NCBI GenBank assembly: GCA_900549745.1
Contig: URPJ01000006.1
Coordinates: 30,697-94,696, forward strand
Length of the DNA stretch: 64,000 nt
Reading direction: 5' to 3'
Source: an uncultured Collinsella sp.
GTDB lineage: Bacteria; Actinomycetota; Coriobacteriia; Coriobacteriales; Coriobacteriaceae
Part shown: positions 27,685 to 36,039 of the stretch, piece after piece
Layout of the letters: each line of letters starts with the position of its first letter
Numbering within the stretch: position 1 is the first letter of the stretch
Made by a program: the position numbers and the translations under genes
Notes under the pieces: model-generated
The model's input: the letters and a program-made list of their open reading frames with translations, nothing else
Told to the model about the DNA's origin: nothing
The model's database searches: none

Positions 27685-28029
27685 AGCGTTGATGGGGACG
27701 AGTAGTCGGCCGTCCGCATGCTACAGAGAGCGGGGAGCGCTGAGAACCCGTGCATGCGACCGATGAAAATCACCCCGGAGCTGCGGTCCCAACGGACGTG
27801 CCGCGCAGGTTCGTCTTAGTAGACATCGCCGAGATGGTCGTCGATACAGACCAGCCGAGTAACGGATGCGAGCGCGCGGCGACGCGAGCGAGGGCATCTA
27901 AGCTGGGTGGTTAAGCGAAGAGCTTTTACGGACAGACTGTCCGTTTTGTGGCGCTTCGTCCCAGCTTGTAGGGACGGGCGCTTTTTGGTGCCCAGAGGGC
28001 GTGCGCGCCCATGACAAGAAAGGGGTACC
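27685..28029 (+). promoter_or_regulatory. T-box leader (isoleucine) of ileS
   Basis: This leader is structured throughout. Stem I has the GATGGGGACGAGTAGT start with the AGTA bulge (27701-27704), the AGAGAG region, and the specifier-loop segment GATGAAAATCACCCC with ATC, an Ile codon, at 27769-27771. Near 27904-27916 the T-box GGGTGGTTAAGCG offers TGGT (27908-27911) to pair with the ACCA end of uncharged tRNA-Ile. The segment AAGCTGGG...AAGCG can pair instead with CGCTTCGTCCCAGCTT at about 27950-27970, giving an alternative fold, followed by GC-rich hairpins before the start. Uncharged tRNA-Ile should raise ileS expression. The match of specifier and downstream gene strongly supports it. Confidence 0.88.
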
Positions 28030-30831
28030 GTGGCAAACGAGTACAAGCAGACGATGAATCTGCCCAAAACCGGATTTCCCATGCGTGCCGGTCTTTCCAA
28101 GTCCGAGCCAAAGCGACTCAAGGACTGGCAGGACAACAAGGTCTACGAGCAAGTTCTAAAGAAGAACGAGGGTCACAAGAAGTTCGTGCTGCACGACGGC
28201 CCTCCGTACGCCAACGGCCCGATCCACATCGGCCACGCCATGAACAAGATCTCCAAGGACATGATCAACCGTTACTGGATGATGCAGGGCTATGAGGTTC
28301 CCTATGTTCCCGGTTGGGACTGCCACGGTCAGCCGATCGAACATAAGGTCGAGGAGAAGCTCGGCACCGAGAAGTTCAACCAGACCTCCACGGCTAAGAT
28401 CCGCGAGCTTTGCAACAAGTTCGCTGTCGAGAACATCGAGCTCCAGAAGGCTGGCTTCCGTCGCCTTGGCGTGCTTGGCGACTGGGACAACCCGTATCTG
28501 ACGCTCTATCACCAGCATGACGCCGCCGACATTGAGGTCTTCAAGGCCATGTTCGACAGGGGCATGATCTATCGCGGCCACAAGCCCGTCCACTGGTGCA
28601 AGCACTGCCACACCGCGCTGGCCGAGGCTGAGATCGAGTACTCCGACGAGACGAGCCCGTCCATCTTCGTGCGCTTCGAGATGACTTCCAAGCCCGCCGG
28701 TCTCGAGAACTTCGACGGCCCGGTCGACTTTATCATCTGGACGACCACGCCGTGGACCATCCCCTCCGACCAGGCAGTTTCCCTCAAGCCCGGCGCCGCC
28801 TACGTCGCCGTTGAGCACGACGGCCGCGCCGAGGTCATGCTCGAGGACCTGGCTCCTAAGTGCTGCGAGGAGTTTGGCTGGGAGTACACTCCGGTTATGG
28901 TCGACGGCAAGCCCTATGTGGTTCCCGCCGAGACCTTCCACCACATCCACTACAAGCAGCCGATCTTCGACGGTGTCGAGGGCGTGGCGCTGCTGGCCGA
29001 TTACGTCGGTGTCGATGACGGTACCGGTATTGTCCACAACTCGCCCGGCCACGGCGTCGACGACTACTTTGCCTGCCTCAAGGAGGGCATCACCGACATC
29101 TGCATGCCGGTCGATGACGACGGCAAGTTCTACACCGGCGAGGAGTTTGGCACCGGTGGCCCCTTCAGCGGTATGGACACCGATGAGGCCAACCCGCACA
29201 TCATCGAGTTCCTGCGCGAGCGCGGTACCCTAGTCCTCGAGAAGAAGATCACGCACAGCTATCCGCACTGCTGGCGTTGCAAGCACCCGGTGCTCTTCCG
29301 TGCTACCGACCAGTGGTTTGTCTCGATGGACAAGACCGGTTTGCGCGAGCAGGCTGGCAAAGAGGTCCGCGAGAACGTCAAGTGGTATCCGGCCCACGCG
29401 GCCAACCGCATCGGCGCCATGGTCGAGCAGCGTCCCGACTGGTGCATCAGCCGTCAGCGCAACTGGGGCGTGCCTATCCCCAGCTACACTTGCGCCGACT
29501 GCGGCGAGAAGGTCATGAACGACGCCACGCTCGACGCCGTCATCAAGCTCTTCCACGAGAAGGGCTCCGACGCCTGGTTCACCGACGCTCCCGAGAGTTA
29601 CCTGGGCGAGGCGTGCGTCTGCCCCAAGTGCGGTGGCCATCACCTCAAGGCCGATAAGGACATCCTCGACGTGTGGTGGGATTCCGGCGTCTCCTGGAAG
29701 GCCGTCTGCGAGTACCGTCCCGAGCTGGAGTATCCGGCGGACGTGTATCTCGAGGGTTCCGACCAGCACCGCGGCTGGTTCCAGAGCTCGTTGCTCACCT
29801 CGGTGGGCGCCAACGGCCACGCTCCGTACAAGGCGGTCGTCTCGCAGGGCTTCACCCTCGACGGCCAGGGCCGCAAGATGTCCAAGTCGCTCGGTAACGT
29901 CATCGACCCCAACAAGGTCTGCGACGAGATGGGCGCCGACATCATCCGCCTGTGGGTCGCCTCGGTCGACACCAGCTCCGACGTGTCTATCGACCACGAG
30001 ATCCTCGCTCGTACGTCCGATGCCTACCGTCGTTTCCGCAACACGCTGCGCTTCCTGCTCTCCGAGCTCGAGGGCCAGTTTGAGCCCGAGACCGACGGCG
30101 TCGCCTTTGCCGACCTGCTGCCGCTCGATAAGCTCATGGTTGCCCGCCTGACCCAGGTCCAGGCCGAGGTCGACGACGCTTACGCCAGCTACGAGTTCCC
30201 GCGCGCTTACCGTGCGCTTTACGACTTCGTGGTTACCGAGCTCTCCAACGTGTACCTCGACGCCCTGAAGGACCGTCTGTACTGCGAGAAGCCCGGCTCG
30301 CTCGAGCGCCGCAGCGCTCAGACCGTGCTCGCCGAGCTCTTCTCGATGCTCATGCGCGACCTGCAGCCGATCCTGTCCTATACCGTCGACGAGGCCATGG
30401 CATATGCGCCCGCCGGCTGCGTCGATCACCAGAAGTACGCCGCGCTGCTCGATTGGTACAAGTCGCCCATCACGGTCGACGAGGCCAATGAGTTTGAGGG
30501 CGTGCTCGAGGCTTCGCTCGAGCTCCGTAGCGCCGTGACCAAGGCCCTTGAGGATGCCCGTTCTGCCGGCACCTTCACTAAGAGCCAGCAGGTCCGCGTC
30601 AAGGCGGTCGTTCCCGCCGAGATGTACGCGCTGCTGACCGGTGATAAGGCCGTCGACCTGGCCGAGTTCTACATCGTCTCCGATGTTGAGCTGACCCAGG
30701 GCGAGGAACTCTCCGTTGCCATTGAAGCTGCCGAGGGCGAGTGCTGCGACCGTTGCTGGAACTACCGCACCACCGTTGGCGAGTACAACGGCCACGCTCA
30801 TATCTGTAAGCGCTGCGCTGACGCGCTGTAG
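28030..30831 (+). CDS. ileS: Isoleucyl-tRNA synthetase
   Basis: Charges tRNA-Ile, with editing of valine. GTG start at 28030 after AAAGGGG. 933 aa, the bacterial type. HIGH at residues 66-69, KMSKS at 616-620, and the editing domain between them (TTTPWTIPSDQA). The C-terminal zinc finger has CCDRC and CKRC. Regulated by the T-box upstream. A hairpin that includes its stop codon follows. Confidence 0.98.
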   Translation: MANEYKQTMNLPKTGFPMRAGLSKSEPKRLKDWQDNKVYEQVLKKNEGHKKFVLHDGPPYANGPIHIGHAMNKISKDMINRYWMMQGYEVPYVPGWDCHGQPIEHKVEEKLGTEKFNQTSTAKIRELCNKFAVENIELQKAGFRRLGVLGDWDNPYLTLYHQHDAADIEVFKAMFDRGMIYRGHKPVHWCKHCHTALAEAEIEYSDETSPSIFVRFEMTSKPAGLENFDGPVDFIIWTTTPWTIPSDQAVSLKPGAAYVAVEHDGRAEVMLEDLAPKCCEEFGWEYTPVMVDGKPYVVPAETFHHIHYKQPIFDGVEGVALLADYVGVDDGTGIVHNSPGHGVDDYFACLKEGITDICMPVDDDGKFYTGEEFGTGGPFSGMDTDEANPHIIEFLRERGTLVLEKKITHSYPHCWRCKHPVLFRATDQWFVSMDKTGLREQAGKEVRENVKWYPAHAANRIGAMVEQRPDWCISRQRNWGVPIPSYTCADCGEKVMNDATLDAVIKLFHEKGSDAWFTDAPESYLGEACVCPKCGGHHLKADKDILDVWWDSGVSWKAVCEYRPELEYPADVYLEGSDQHRGWFQSSLLTSVGANGHAPYKAVVSQGFTLDGQGRKMSKSLGNVIDPNKVCDEMGADIIRLWVASVDTSSDVSIDHEILARTSDAYRRFRNTLRFLLSELEGQFEPETDGVAFADLLPLDKLMVARLTQVQAEVDDAYASYEFPRAYRALYDFVVTELSNVYLDALKDRLYCEKPGSLERRSAQTVLAELFSMLMRDLQPILSYTVDEAMAYAPAGCVDHQKYAALLDWYKSPITVDEANEFEGVLEASLELRSAVTKALEDARSAGTFTKSQQVRVKAVVPAEMYALLTGDKAVDLAEFYIVSDVELTQGEELSVAIEAAEGECCDRCWNYRTTVGEYNGHAHICKRCADAL

Positions 30832-30861
30832 GTTACGGCGTTCGTAGAACGCCGTAACCTA
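30829..30861. repeat. Hairpin including the ileS stop codon
   Basis: A perfect 15-bp stem, TAGGTTACGGCGTTC with its complement at 30847-30861, and a 3-nt loop. It includes the TAG stop and has no T run, so it is a 3'-end structure and not a standard terminator. Confidence 0.7.
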
Positions 30862-30871
30862 CCGACGCTGC

Positions 30872-30984
30872 AAACGCCCCTAAGCGGCAATCTGACGTTC
30901 AATCGTCGGTCGCGTACGAAAGTACGCTTCCCTCCTCTTTCACGTCACCTTGCTCGCTTAGGGACGTTTTCGCTGTTGGTGACG
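30872..30984. other. Structured intergenic element after ileS
   Basis: This gap holds nested complementary segments: the outer arms AAACGCCCCTAAGC and GCTTAGGGACGTTT (30872-30885, 30956-30969, imperfect), an inner GACG-TTCAAT-CGTC hairpin (30894-30907) and GCGTAC-GAAA-GTACGC at 30912-30927, a perfect 6-bp stem with a GNRA loop. CGTCACC (30943-30949) could pair alternatively with GGTGACG (30978-30984). It lacks a good open frame. A small RNA, 3'-UTR element or interspersed repeat are all possible. Confidence 0.5.
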
Positions 30985-31055
30985 GCAACGCGGCTTTTCC
31001 ATTGTTGGAACTAGAGCCTTCTCTTTCGACCTGTGCTCTTAGTCGAAAGCTATTT

Positions 31056-31087
31056 AGCGACATTCCGTTATTCGGAATGTCGCTTTT
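31056..31087 (+). terminator. Terminator in the ileS-lspA gap
   Basis: AGCGACATTCCG/CGGAATGTCGCT with a 5-nt loop and TTTT. It ends transcription from ileS and the structured element. The remaining about 115 bp before lspA shows no clear feature. Confidence 0.85.
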
Positions 31088-31205
31088 GTTTTGTGCTGGT
31101 TATTTCGCTTGCGTTGGTGGATATGTCGTGCGCTCTGCGTATGGCAATATAAGATGGTTAATTGCGTTCAACGGAATTCGATTGTTCTGAGGGCAGGGGA
31201 TTGAT

Positions 31206-31805
31206 TTGGGTCGTACTGGGGATATGACGCCGCCTTTGGGTTGGCGGTTGGGTGTTGCTGGCGGGGTGGCGCTCGTTGTGCTGTTTGTTGACCAGTTGAC
31301 CAAGCTTGCGGTTCGTGCCATGGGCGACGCACTGCATGTGACCGTCATCCCCGGCGTGATCGACTTCCTGTTTGTCCGCAATATTGGCGCTGCCTTTAGC
31401 ATGGGCGAGGGGCATGGCATCGCGTTTGCCGTGCTGGCGTTGGCGGTCATTGTCGCTATTGCCGTGTACCTCGTTCGTGCACCCCAGCTCGCCCATCTTG
31501 AGGTTGTGGGCATGGCGATGGTTGCGGGCGGTGCTATCGGCAACGCTATCGATCGTTTGGCCTTTGGCTTCGTGACCGATTTTATTGCCACCACCTTCAT
31601 CGACTTTCCCGTCTTCAATGTGGCCGATATCGGCATTACGGTCGGTGTTGTGCTGGCGCTTATCGGTTACATGTTCTTGAGTCCCGCCGCTCGCGAGGTC
31701 GATGCGACTGCTGAGCTCAATGCCCGTGATGAGGCCCGCGCCAAGCGCAAAGCCAAGCAGCGTGGGGAGCGTGCCCGCAAGATTCGCGAAAGGAATGAGC
31801 GTTAA
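31206..31805 (+). CDS. lspA: Lipoprotein signal peptidase LspA
   Basis: Membrane aspartyl protease that removes the signal peptide from diacylated prolipoproteins. TTG start at 31206 after AGGGG; ATG 31224 is an alternative. 199 aa with four membrane helices. Catalytic aspartates are in GNAIDRLAFG and FNVADIGIT. The last about 35 residues form a basic, Arg/Lys/Glu-rich cytoplasmic tail longer than usual. The stop overlaps the start of the next gene (TAATG). Confidence 0.93.
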   Translation: MGRTGDMTPPLGWRLGVAGGVALVVLFVDQLTKLAVRAMGDALHVTVIPGVIDFLFVRNIGAAFSMGEGHGIAFAVLALAVIVAIAVYLVRAPQLAHLEVVGMAMVAGGAIGNAIDRLAFGFVTDFIATTFIDFPVFNVADIGITVGVVLALIGYMFLSPAAREVDATAELNARDEARAKRKAKQRGERARKIRERNER

Positions 31806-32818
31806 TGGCCGACATCCATATTCTTGTTGCCGACGATTGCTCTGGCCAGCGTCTCGACGCCTTTCTGGGTGCCAACGACGGCTGCCCCACGCGCTCTGCC
31901 TGCGCGCATCTGATCGAGGGAGGCGCCGTTGCCGTCAACGGTGAGATTTGTCTCTCTAAAAAGTACGCCGTACGCGCCGGCGATCGCATCTCGGTCGACT
32001 TGCCCGAGCCGCACGACCCGACCGATGTGATTCCCGAGGCCATTCCCCTCGATATCCGCTACGAGGACGACTACCTTATCGTGCTCTCCAAGCAGCGGGG
32101 CCTGGTGTGCCATCCCGCCCATGGCCACGAGAGCGGCACCCTTGCGAACGCTCTGGTCTACCACTGCGGTATCGATCATCTTGGTACCGTGCAGGGTGAG
32201 GACCGCCCCGGCATCGTGCATCGCCTGGATCGCGATACCTCGGGCCTTATGCTCGCGGCAAAAGACGACGACACCCAGCGCGCGCTTCAAAATCTCATTC
32301 GCACGCGTACGCTCGACCGCCGCTATATCACGCTTGTCCACGGGCACATCGCCATGGACGAGGGCACCATCAATACCGGTATCGCCCGTTCTACGCGCGA
32401 CCGCGTCAAGATGGCGGTTTCGGACGACCCCTTTGCCCGTCAGGCCATTACGACCTTTAAAGTCCTCGAGCGCTTTGATTCCACGCGCTTTGACGATGGT
32501 TATACGCTCGTTGAGTGCCATCTGTTTACCGGTCGCACGCACCAGATTCGCGTGCATATGCGTCATATCAACCACGCCTGCGTGGGCGATCCACTCTACG
32601 GCAAGTGCGATGCGCGCGCCGACCAGGGCCTGACCAGGCAGTTCCTTCATTCCTGGCGCGTGGCGTTCGACCATCCCGTGACGGGGGAGCGCATTGAGTG
32701 CCGCGACGAGTTGCCGTGGGATCTCGCTGCTGTTCTCGACGATCTGGCTCCGCGCTCGCTCGGTCGCACGGCCGTTGGAGATGAAATCGTTCCGCAGCTC
32801 GGTCTTCTCGAAGCCTAG
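31805..32818 (+). CDS. RluA/RluD-family pseudouridine synthase
   Basis: 337 aa. N-terminal S4-like RNA-binding domain (GQRLDAFLG), then the catalytic domain with VHRLDRDTSGL carrying the catalytic Asp, and the GRTHQIRVHM motif. It isomerises uridines in 23S rRNA; RluD-type is favoured by the S4 domain and by the lspA neighbour, a pairing common in Gram-positive bacteria (ylyB). Translationally coupled to lspA. Confidence 0.93.
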   Translation: MADIHILVADDCSGQRLDAFLGANDGCPTRSACAHLIEGGAVAVNGEICLSKKYAVRAGDRISVDLPEPHDPTDVIPEAIPLDIRYEDDYLIVLSKQRGLVCHPAHGHESGTLANALVYHCGIDHLGTVQGEDRPGIVHRLDRDTSGLMLAAKDDDTQRALQNLIRTRTLDRRYITLVHGHIAMDEGTINTGIARSTRDRVKMAVSDDPFARQAITTFKVLERFDSTRFDDGYTLVECHLFTGRTHQIRVHMRHINHACVGDPLYGKCDARADQGLTRQFLHSWRVAFDHPVTGERIECRDELPWDLAAVLDDLAPRSLGRTAVGDEIVPQLGLLEA

Positions 32819-32836
32819 CCAGTATTAGGTGGTTTC

Positions 32837-32863
32837 TTGAACTCGGTAAGCCTGCGGTAAGAT
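32837..32863 (+). promoter_or_regulatory. Possible promoter of the glycosyltransferase gene
   Basis: TTGAAC (32837-32842) and TAAGAT (32858-32863) with 15-nt spacing, slightly short. Confidence 0.4.
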
Positions 32864-32900
32864 ATACGATTGTTTACGTTACGCGTTGCTGGGAGCCTGC

Positions 32901-34196
32901 ATGCTCGCCTTTTTACAAACCAACACACCCATCGTGATCTTCAACCAGATTGTCGTCACGCTGCTCACGGTCTGCTTTCTGTACCAGGTGGTCTTCTTTG
33001 TCATTGGCGCTCTTCGTGGCGAGGTCGCGCCTCCCAAGGCCAAAAAACTCCATCGCTATGCCTTTTTTATCGCGGCGCATAATGAGGAGGCCGTGATCGC
33101 CAACCTCGTTCGCTCCATCAAGGACCAGGATTATCCGTCCGAGCTCATCGAGGTTTTCGTGGTCGCCGATGCCTGCACCGACAACACGGCGCAGCTCGCG
33201 CGCGAGGCCGGTGCCATTGTTTACGAGCGCAATGACCTGGCCCGCAAGGGCAAGAGCTGGGTCATGGACTTTGGCTTCGACCGCATTCTCAACGAGTATC
33301 CCGACACGTTTGAGGGCTACTTTATCTTCGATGCCGATAACGTTATCTCCCGCGATTACGTATCCAAGATGAACGATGCTTTTGACCAGGGCTTTCATGT
33401 GGTCACGAGCTATCGTAACTCCAAGAACTTCGGCAGCTCGTGGATCTCGGCGGCTAATGCTACGTGGTATCTGCGCGAGGCGCGCTTTCTCAACAACGCG
33501 CGCAACATCTGCAAGACGTCTTGCGCCGTCTCAGGTTCGGGCTACCTCATCTCCGCCAGTGTTATCGAGGGCATGCACGGTTGGCAGTTCCACACGCTGA
33601 CTGAGGACATTCAGTTCACCACGTTCTGCGCCATCCACGGCATTCGCATTGGCTATGCACCGGCGGAGTTCTTTGACGAACAGCCCGTGACGTTTAAGGC
33701 GTCCTGGAAACAGCGCATGCGTTGGACCAAGGGCTTCTACCAGGTGTTCTTTACTTACGGTAAGCACCTGATCAAGTCGACCTTCCGCTACCATCGCTTT
33801 GCCGCCTACGACATGTTCATGACGATCGCCCCGGGTATGCTGCTGTCGCTCATCTCGATGCTCGCCAATGCGACGTTCCTGATCGTGGGTGGACTCTCGC
33901 ACGGCTTTTTGGCTACCGAGGTTGAGATGCAGGCGTGCGCCGCTTCGCTCATTTTGACCTTCGCCATGATGTATCAGACGTTCTTTATCCTGGCACTGCT
34001 CACGACCATCTTTGAGTACAAGCATATTCACTGCGCGCAAAAGTGGCGTCTTGTGACTAACCTGTTTACCTTCCCGATCTTTATGTTCAGTTATATCCCC
34101 ATTACGGTGGCTGCTCTGTTCTTGAAGGTTGACTGGGTGCCGACGCAGCACGCCGTGAGTGTTACCCTCGACGAGGTCATGCAAGGCGCCAAATAA
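32901..34196 (+). CDS. Membrane glycosyltransferase family 2
   Basis: 431 aa from ATG 32901, 5 nt after GGGAG. One N-terminal membrane helix, a cytoplasmic GT2 domain, then several C-terminal helices. GT-A signature residues are visible: VVADACTDN, FDADN (DxD), TEDIQF and the processive-type QRMRWTKG. The layout is that of cellulose-, hyaluronan- or poly-N-acetylglucosamine-type synthases. The polymer cannot be named from sequence, and no accessory export genes lie nearby. Confidence 0.9.
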   Translation: MLAFLQTNTPIVIFNQIVVTLLTVCFLYQVVFFVIGALRGEVAPPKAKKLHRYAFFIAAHNEEAVIANLVRSIKDQDYPSELIEVFVVADACTDNTAQLAREAGAIVYERNDLARKGKSWVMDFGFDRILNEYPDTFEGYFIFDADNVISRDYVSKMNDAFDQGFHVVTSYRNSKNFGSSWISAANATWYLREARFLNNARNICKTSCAVSGSGYLISASVIEGMHGWQFHTLTEDIQFTTFCAIHGIRIGYAPAEFFDEQPVTFKASWKQRMRWTKGFYQVFFTYGKHLIKSTFRYHRFAAYDMFMTIAPGMLLSLISMLANATFLIVGGLSHGFLATEVEMQACAASLILTFAMMYQTFFILALLTTIFEYKHIHCAQKWRLVTNLFTFPIFMFSYIPITVAALFLKVDWVPTQHAVSVTLDEVMQGAK

Positions 34197-34204
34197 CCAT
34201 GATC

Positions 34205-34246
34205 AAAACCATCACAAAGGGGACAGGCACCTTTGTGGTGGTTTTT
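34205..34246 (+). terminator. Terminator with the GGGGACAGGCACC repeat
   Basis: AAAACCATCACAAAGG pairs with CCTTTGTGGTGGTTTT, ending in five T residues. The loop and inner stem carry GGGGACAGGCACC. The arms correspond to those at 26411-26448 with compensating changes, showing that stem pairing is conserved. Confidence 0.85.
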
Positions 34247-34277
34247 GCGTTTGAGCTGCTGCCCAAGGAGGTGTTCG

Positions 34278-34700
34278 ATGTTCTATATCCCGTTTTGGAT
34301 TTGCATCTTTGCCGGCGCGGCGATTGATGCCCGTGAGCGACGGTTTCCCAATCAGCTTGCCGGCGCGTGTGCCGTGGCTGCGCTTGCAGGCGTTTGGCTC
34401 GACAGGGGCGTTAACACAGCCCTTGACCACGCTGGTCTTGCGGTTATCGTCTACCTTGCCCTTGTGCTTGCTGAGTCGCTCTGGCGTCGTGTTCGCCACG
34501 CCCCTGGCATTGGCATGGGGGACGCCAAGGCGCTCTTTGCCCTTTGCACCCTCGATCCCCTGGGTGGTGTCGTCGCGTTTGCGGTTGCGCTCCTGACCCT
34601 TGCCGCCGCTTGTCTCATTGCAAAATCGCGCTCCCTGCCTTTGCTGCCGTTTTTGGTGCCTATATTTGCCATAATCGAGGTCGTGGGCTGCACTTTGTAA
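34278..34700 (+). CDS. A24-family prepilin-type peptidase domain protein
   Basis: 140-aa membrane protein. ATG 34278 after AAGGAGG. The two aspartates of the family are visible: Asp in IDARERRFPN and the GMGDAK motif. It is only the peptidase half, without the cysteine-rich methyltransferase domain of PilD. Several membrane helices. No pilin or secretion gene is adjacent, so its substrate is unknown; it may serve Tad-type or competence pilins encoded elsewhere. Confidence 0.85.
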   Translation: MFYIPFWICIFAGAAIDARERRFPNQLAGACAVAALAGVWLDRGVNTALDHAGLAVIVYLALVLAESLWRRVRHAPGIGMGDAKALFALCTLDPLGGVVAFAVALLTLAAACLIAKSRSLPLLPFLVPIFAIIEVVGCTL

Positions 34701-34731
34701 CCGATTGCGCATCCTTTTTAAGGAGCATGCC

Positions 34732-35979
34732 ATGGAATCTAATCAAGAAACGGCCGTCATTAAGGCGCGCATGGACCGTATTCCCTCGGCGTTGTCGCCC
34801 GAGCTTGTCGAGCGCATTGCCGCCGATCGTGCTTCGGGCTATGTCAACCCGTATCGTTGCAACGACGATCAGGTCATTCGTCGTATTGATCGCGCTGCCG
34901 ACAAAGGCACGCTTATGCGTCCGGCGTTTATGCGCGATACCGAAAAGATACTTCATCTTCCGGCGTACACCCGTTATGCAGGTAAAACGCAGGTCTTTAG
35001 CTTCCGTAGCAATGACGATCTGTCACGCCGCGGTTTGCACGTGCAGCTTGTCTCGCGCATTGCGCGCGATATCGGTCGCGCCCTGGGGCTCAATTGCGAT
35101 CTGATCGAGGCGATTGGCCTGGGTCACGACTTGGGACACACGCCTTTCGGCCATGCCGGCGAGCGCTTCCTCAACGATATCTATCATGAGCGTACGGGGC
35201 GTTATTTTTTCCATAACGTGCAGTCGGTCCGCGTGCTCGACGCACTGTACGGCCGCAACGTGTCGCTTCAGACGCTCGATGGCGTGCTATGCCATAACGG
35301 CGAGTACGAGCAGCGTGTGTTTGAGCTCTCGGACATGAGCTCCTTTGACCAGTTTGACCAGACGGTTGAGGATTGCATTGCCACGGGCTATAGCGCAATT
35401 GGGCATCTGCGTCCCATGACGCTCGAGGGCTGCGTCGTTCGCATCTCGGATATTCTTGCCTACGTCGGTCGTGACCGTCAGGATGCGATCGCGGCGGGCC
35501 TGCTGTCACCCGACGCTTTTGATGATGGCCGGGGCGGTGCCTACAACAGTTGGATCCTTACGCACGCTTCCATCGATATCGTTGAGCACAGCTATGGTAA
35601 GCCGCGCATCGAGATGAGCGAGGACCTGTTTGAGGAAATCCGCCGAGCCAAGCGCGAGAACTACGAGAAGATCTATAGCAAGGGCGGTATCGAAGGCGAT
35701 TCCGAGGTGGAGCTGCGCGAGGCGTTCGAAAAGCTCTACGACCGTTGCCTGCGGGATCTAAACAGTGGTGACGAGTCCTCTTACATCTTTAAGCACCATA
35801 TTTCGCGCATTGAGCAGCAGCTTTCCTACTACGATCGCACCTATGCCTGGCAGGACGACAAGGATCAAGCCGTGGTGGATTATATCGCGAGCATGACGGA
35901 CGGTTATTTCTGCGAACTCACGAGCAAGTTGTTTCCGGGATTGAAGTTTCCGCACCGTACCTATATTAACGAACGGTAG
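34732..35979 (+). CDS. dgt: Deoxyguanosinetriphosphate triphosphohydrolase-like protein (HD domain)
   Basis: 415 aa. ATG 34732 after AAGGAG. Hydrolyses dNTPs to nucleoside and triphosphate, typically controlling the dGTP pool. The HD metal site is LGHDLGHTPFGHAGE near residue 130, with the preceding histidine in the RIARDIGRALGL region. A second motif region FFHNVQSVRVL follows. Common in Coriobacteriia and Firmicutes as a single gene near dnaG or ruvB-like genes; here it precedes rarA. Confidence 0.9.
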   Translation: MESNQETAVIKARMDRIPSALSPELVERIAADRASGYVNPYRCNDDQVIRRIDRAADKGTLMRPAFMRDTEKILHLPAYTRYAGKTQVFSFRSNDDLSRRGLHVQLVSRIARDIGRALGLNCDLIEAIGLGHDLGHTPFGHAGERFLNDIYHERTGRYFFHNVQSVRVLDALYGRNVSLQTLDGVLCHNGEYEQRVFELSDMSSFDQFDQTVEDCIATGYSAIGHLRPMTLEGCVVRISDILAYVGRDRQDAIAAGLLSPDAFDDGRGGAYNSWILTHASIDIVEHSYGKPRIEMSEDLFEEIRRAKRENYEKIYSKGGIEGDSEVELREAFEKLYDRCLRDLNSGDESSYIFKHHISRIEQQLSYYDRTYAWQDDKDQAVVDYIASMTDGYFCELTSKLFPGLKFPHRTYINER

Positions 35980-35994
35980 TTCGTATATATTCGG

Positions 35995-36000
35995 TATACT
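35995..36000 (+). promoter_or_regulatory. Possible -10 before rarA
   Basis: TATACT 40 nt before the rarA start. No convincing -35. Confidence 0.35.
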
Positions 36001-36039
36001 GTTAGGGGAAAACGTTTTTGATTGATGCACGGGATGGCT

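Noticed and set aside
31002..31190. A 62-codon open frame with a hydrophobic stretch in the ileS-lspA gap
   Set aside because: It runs across a strong terminator and has no ribosome site; more likely chance.
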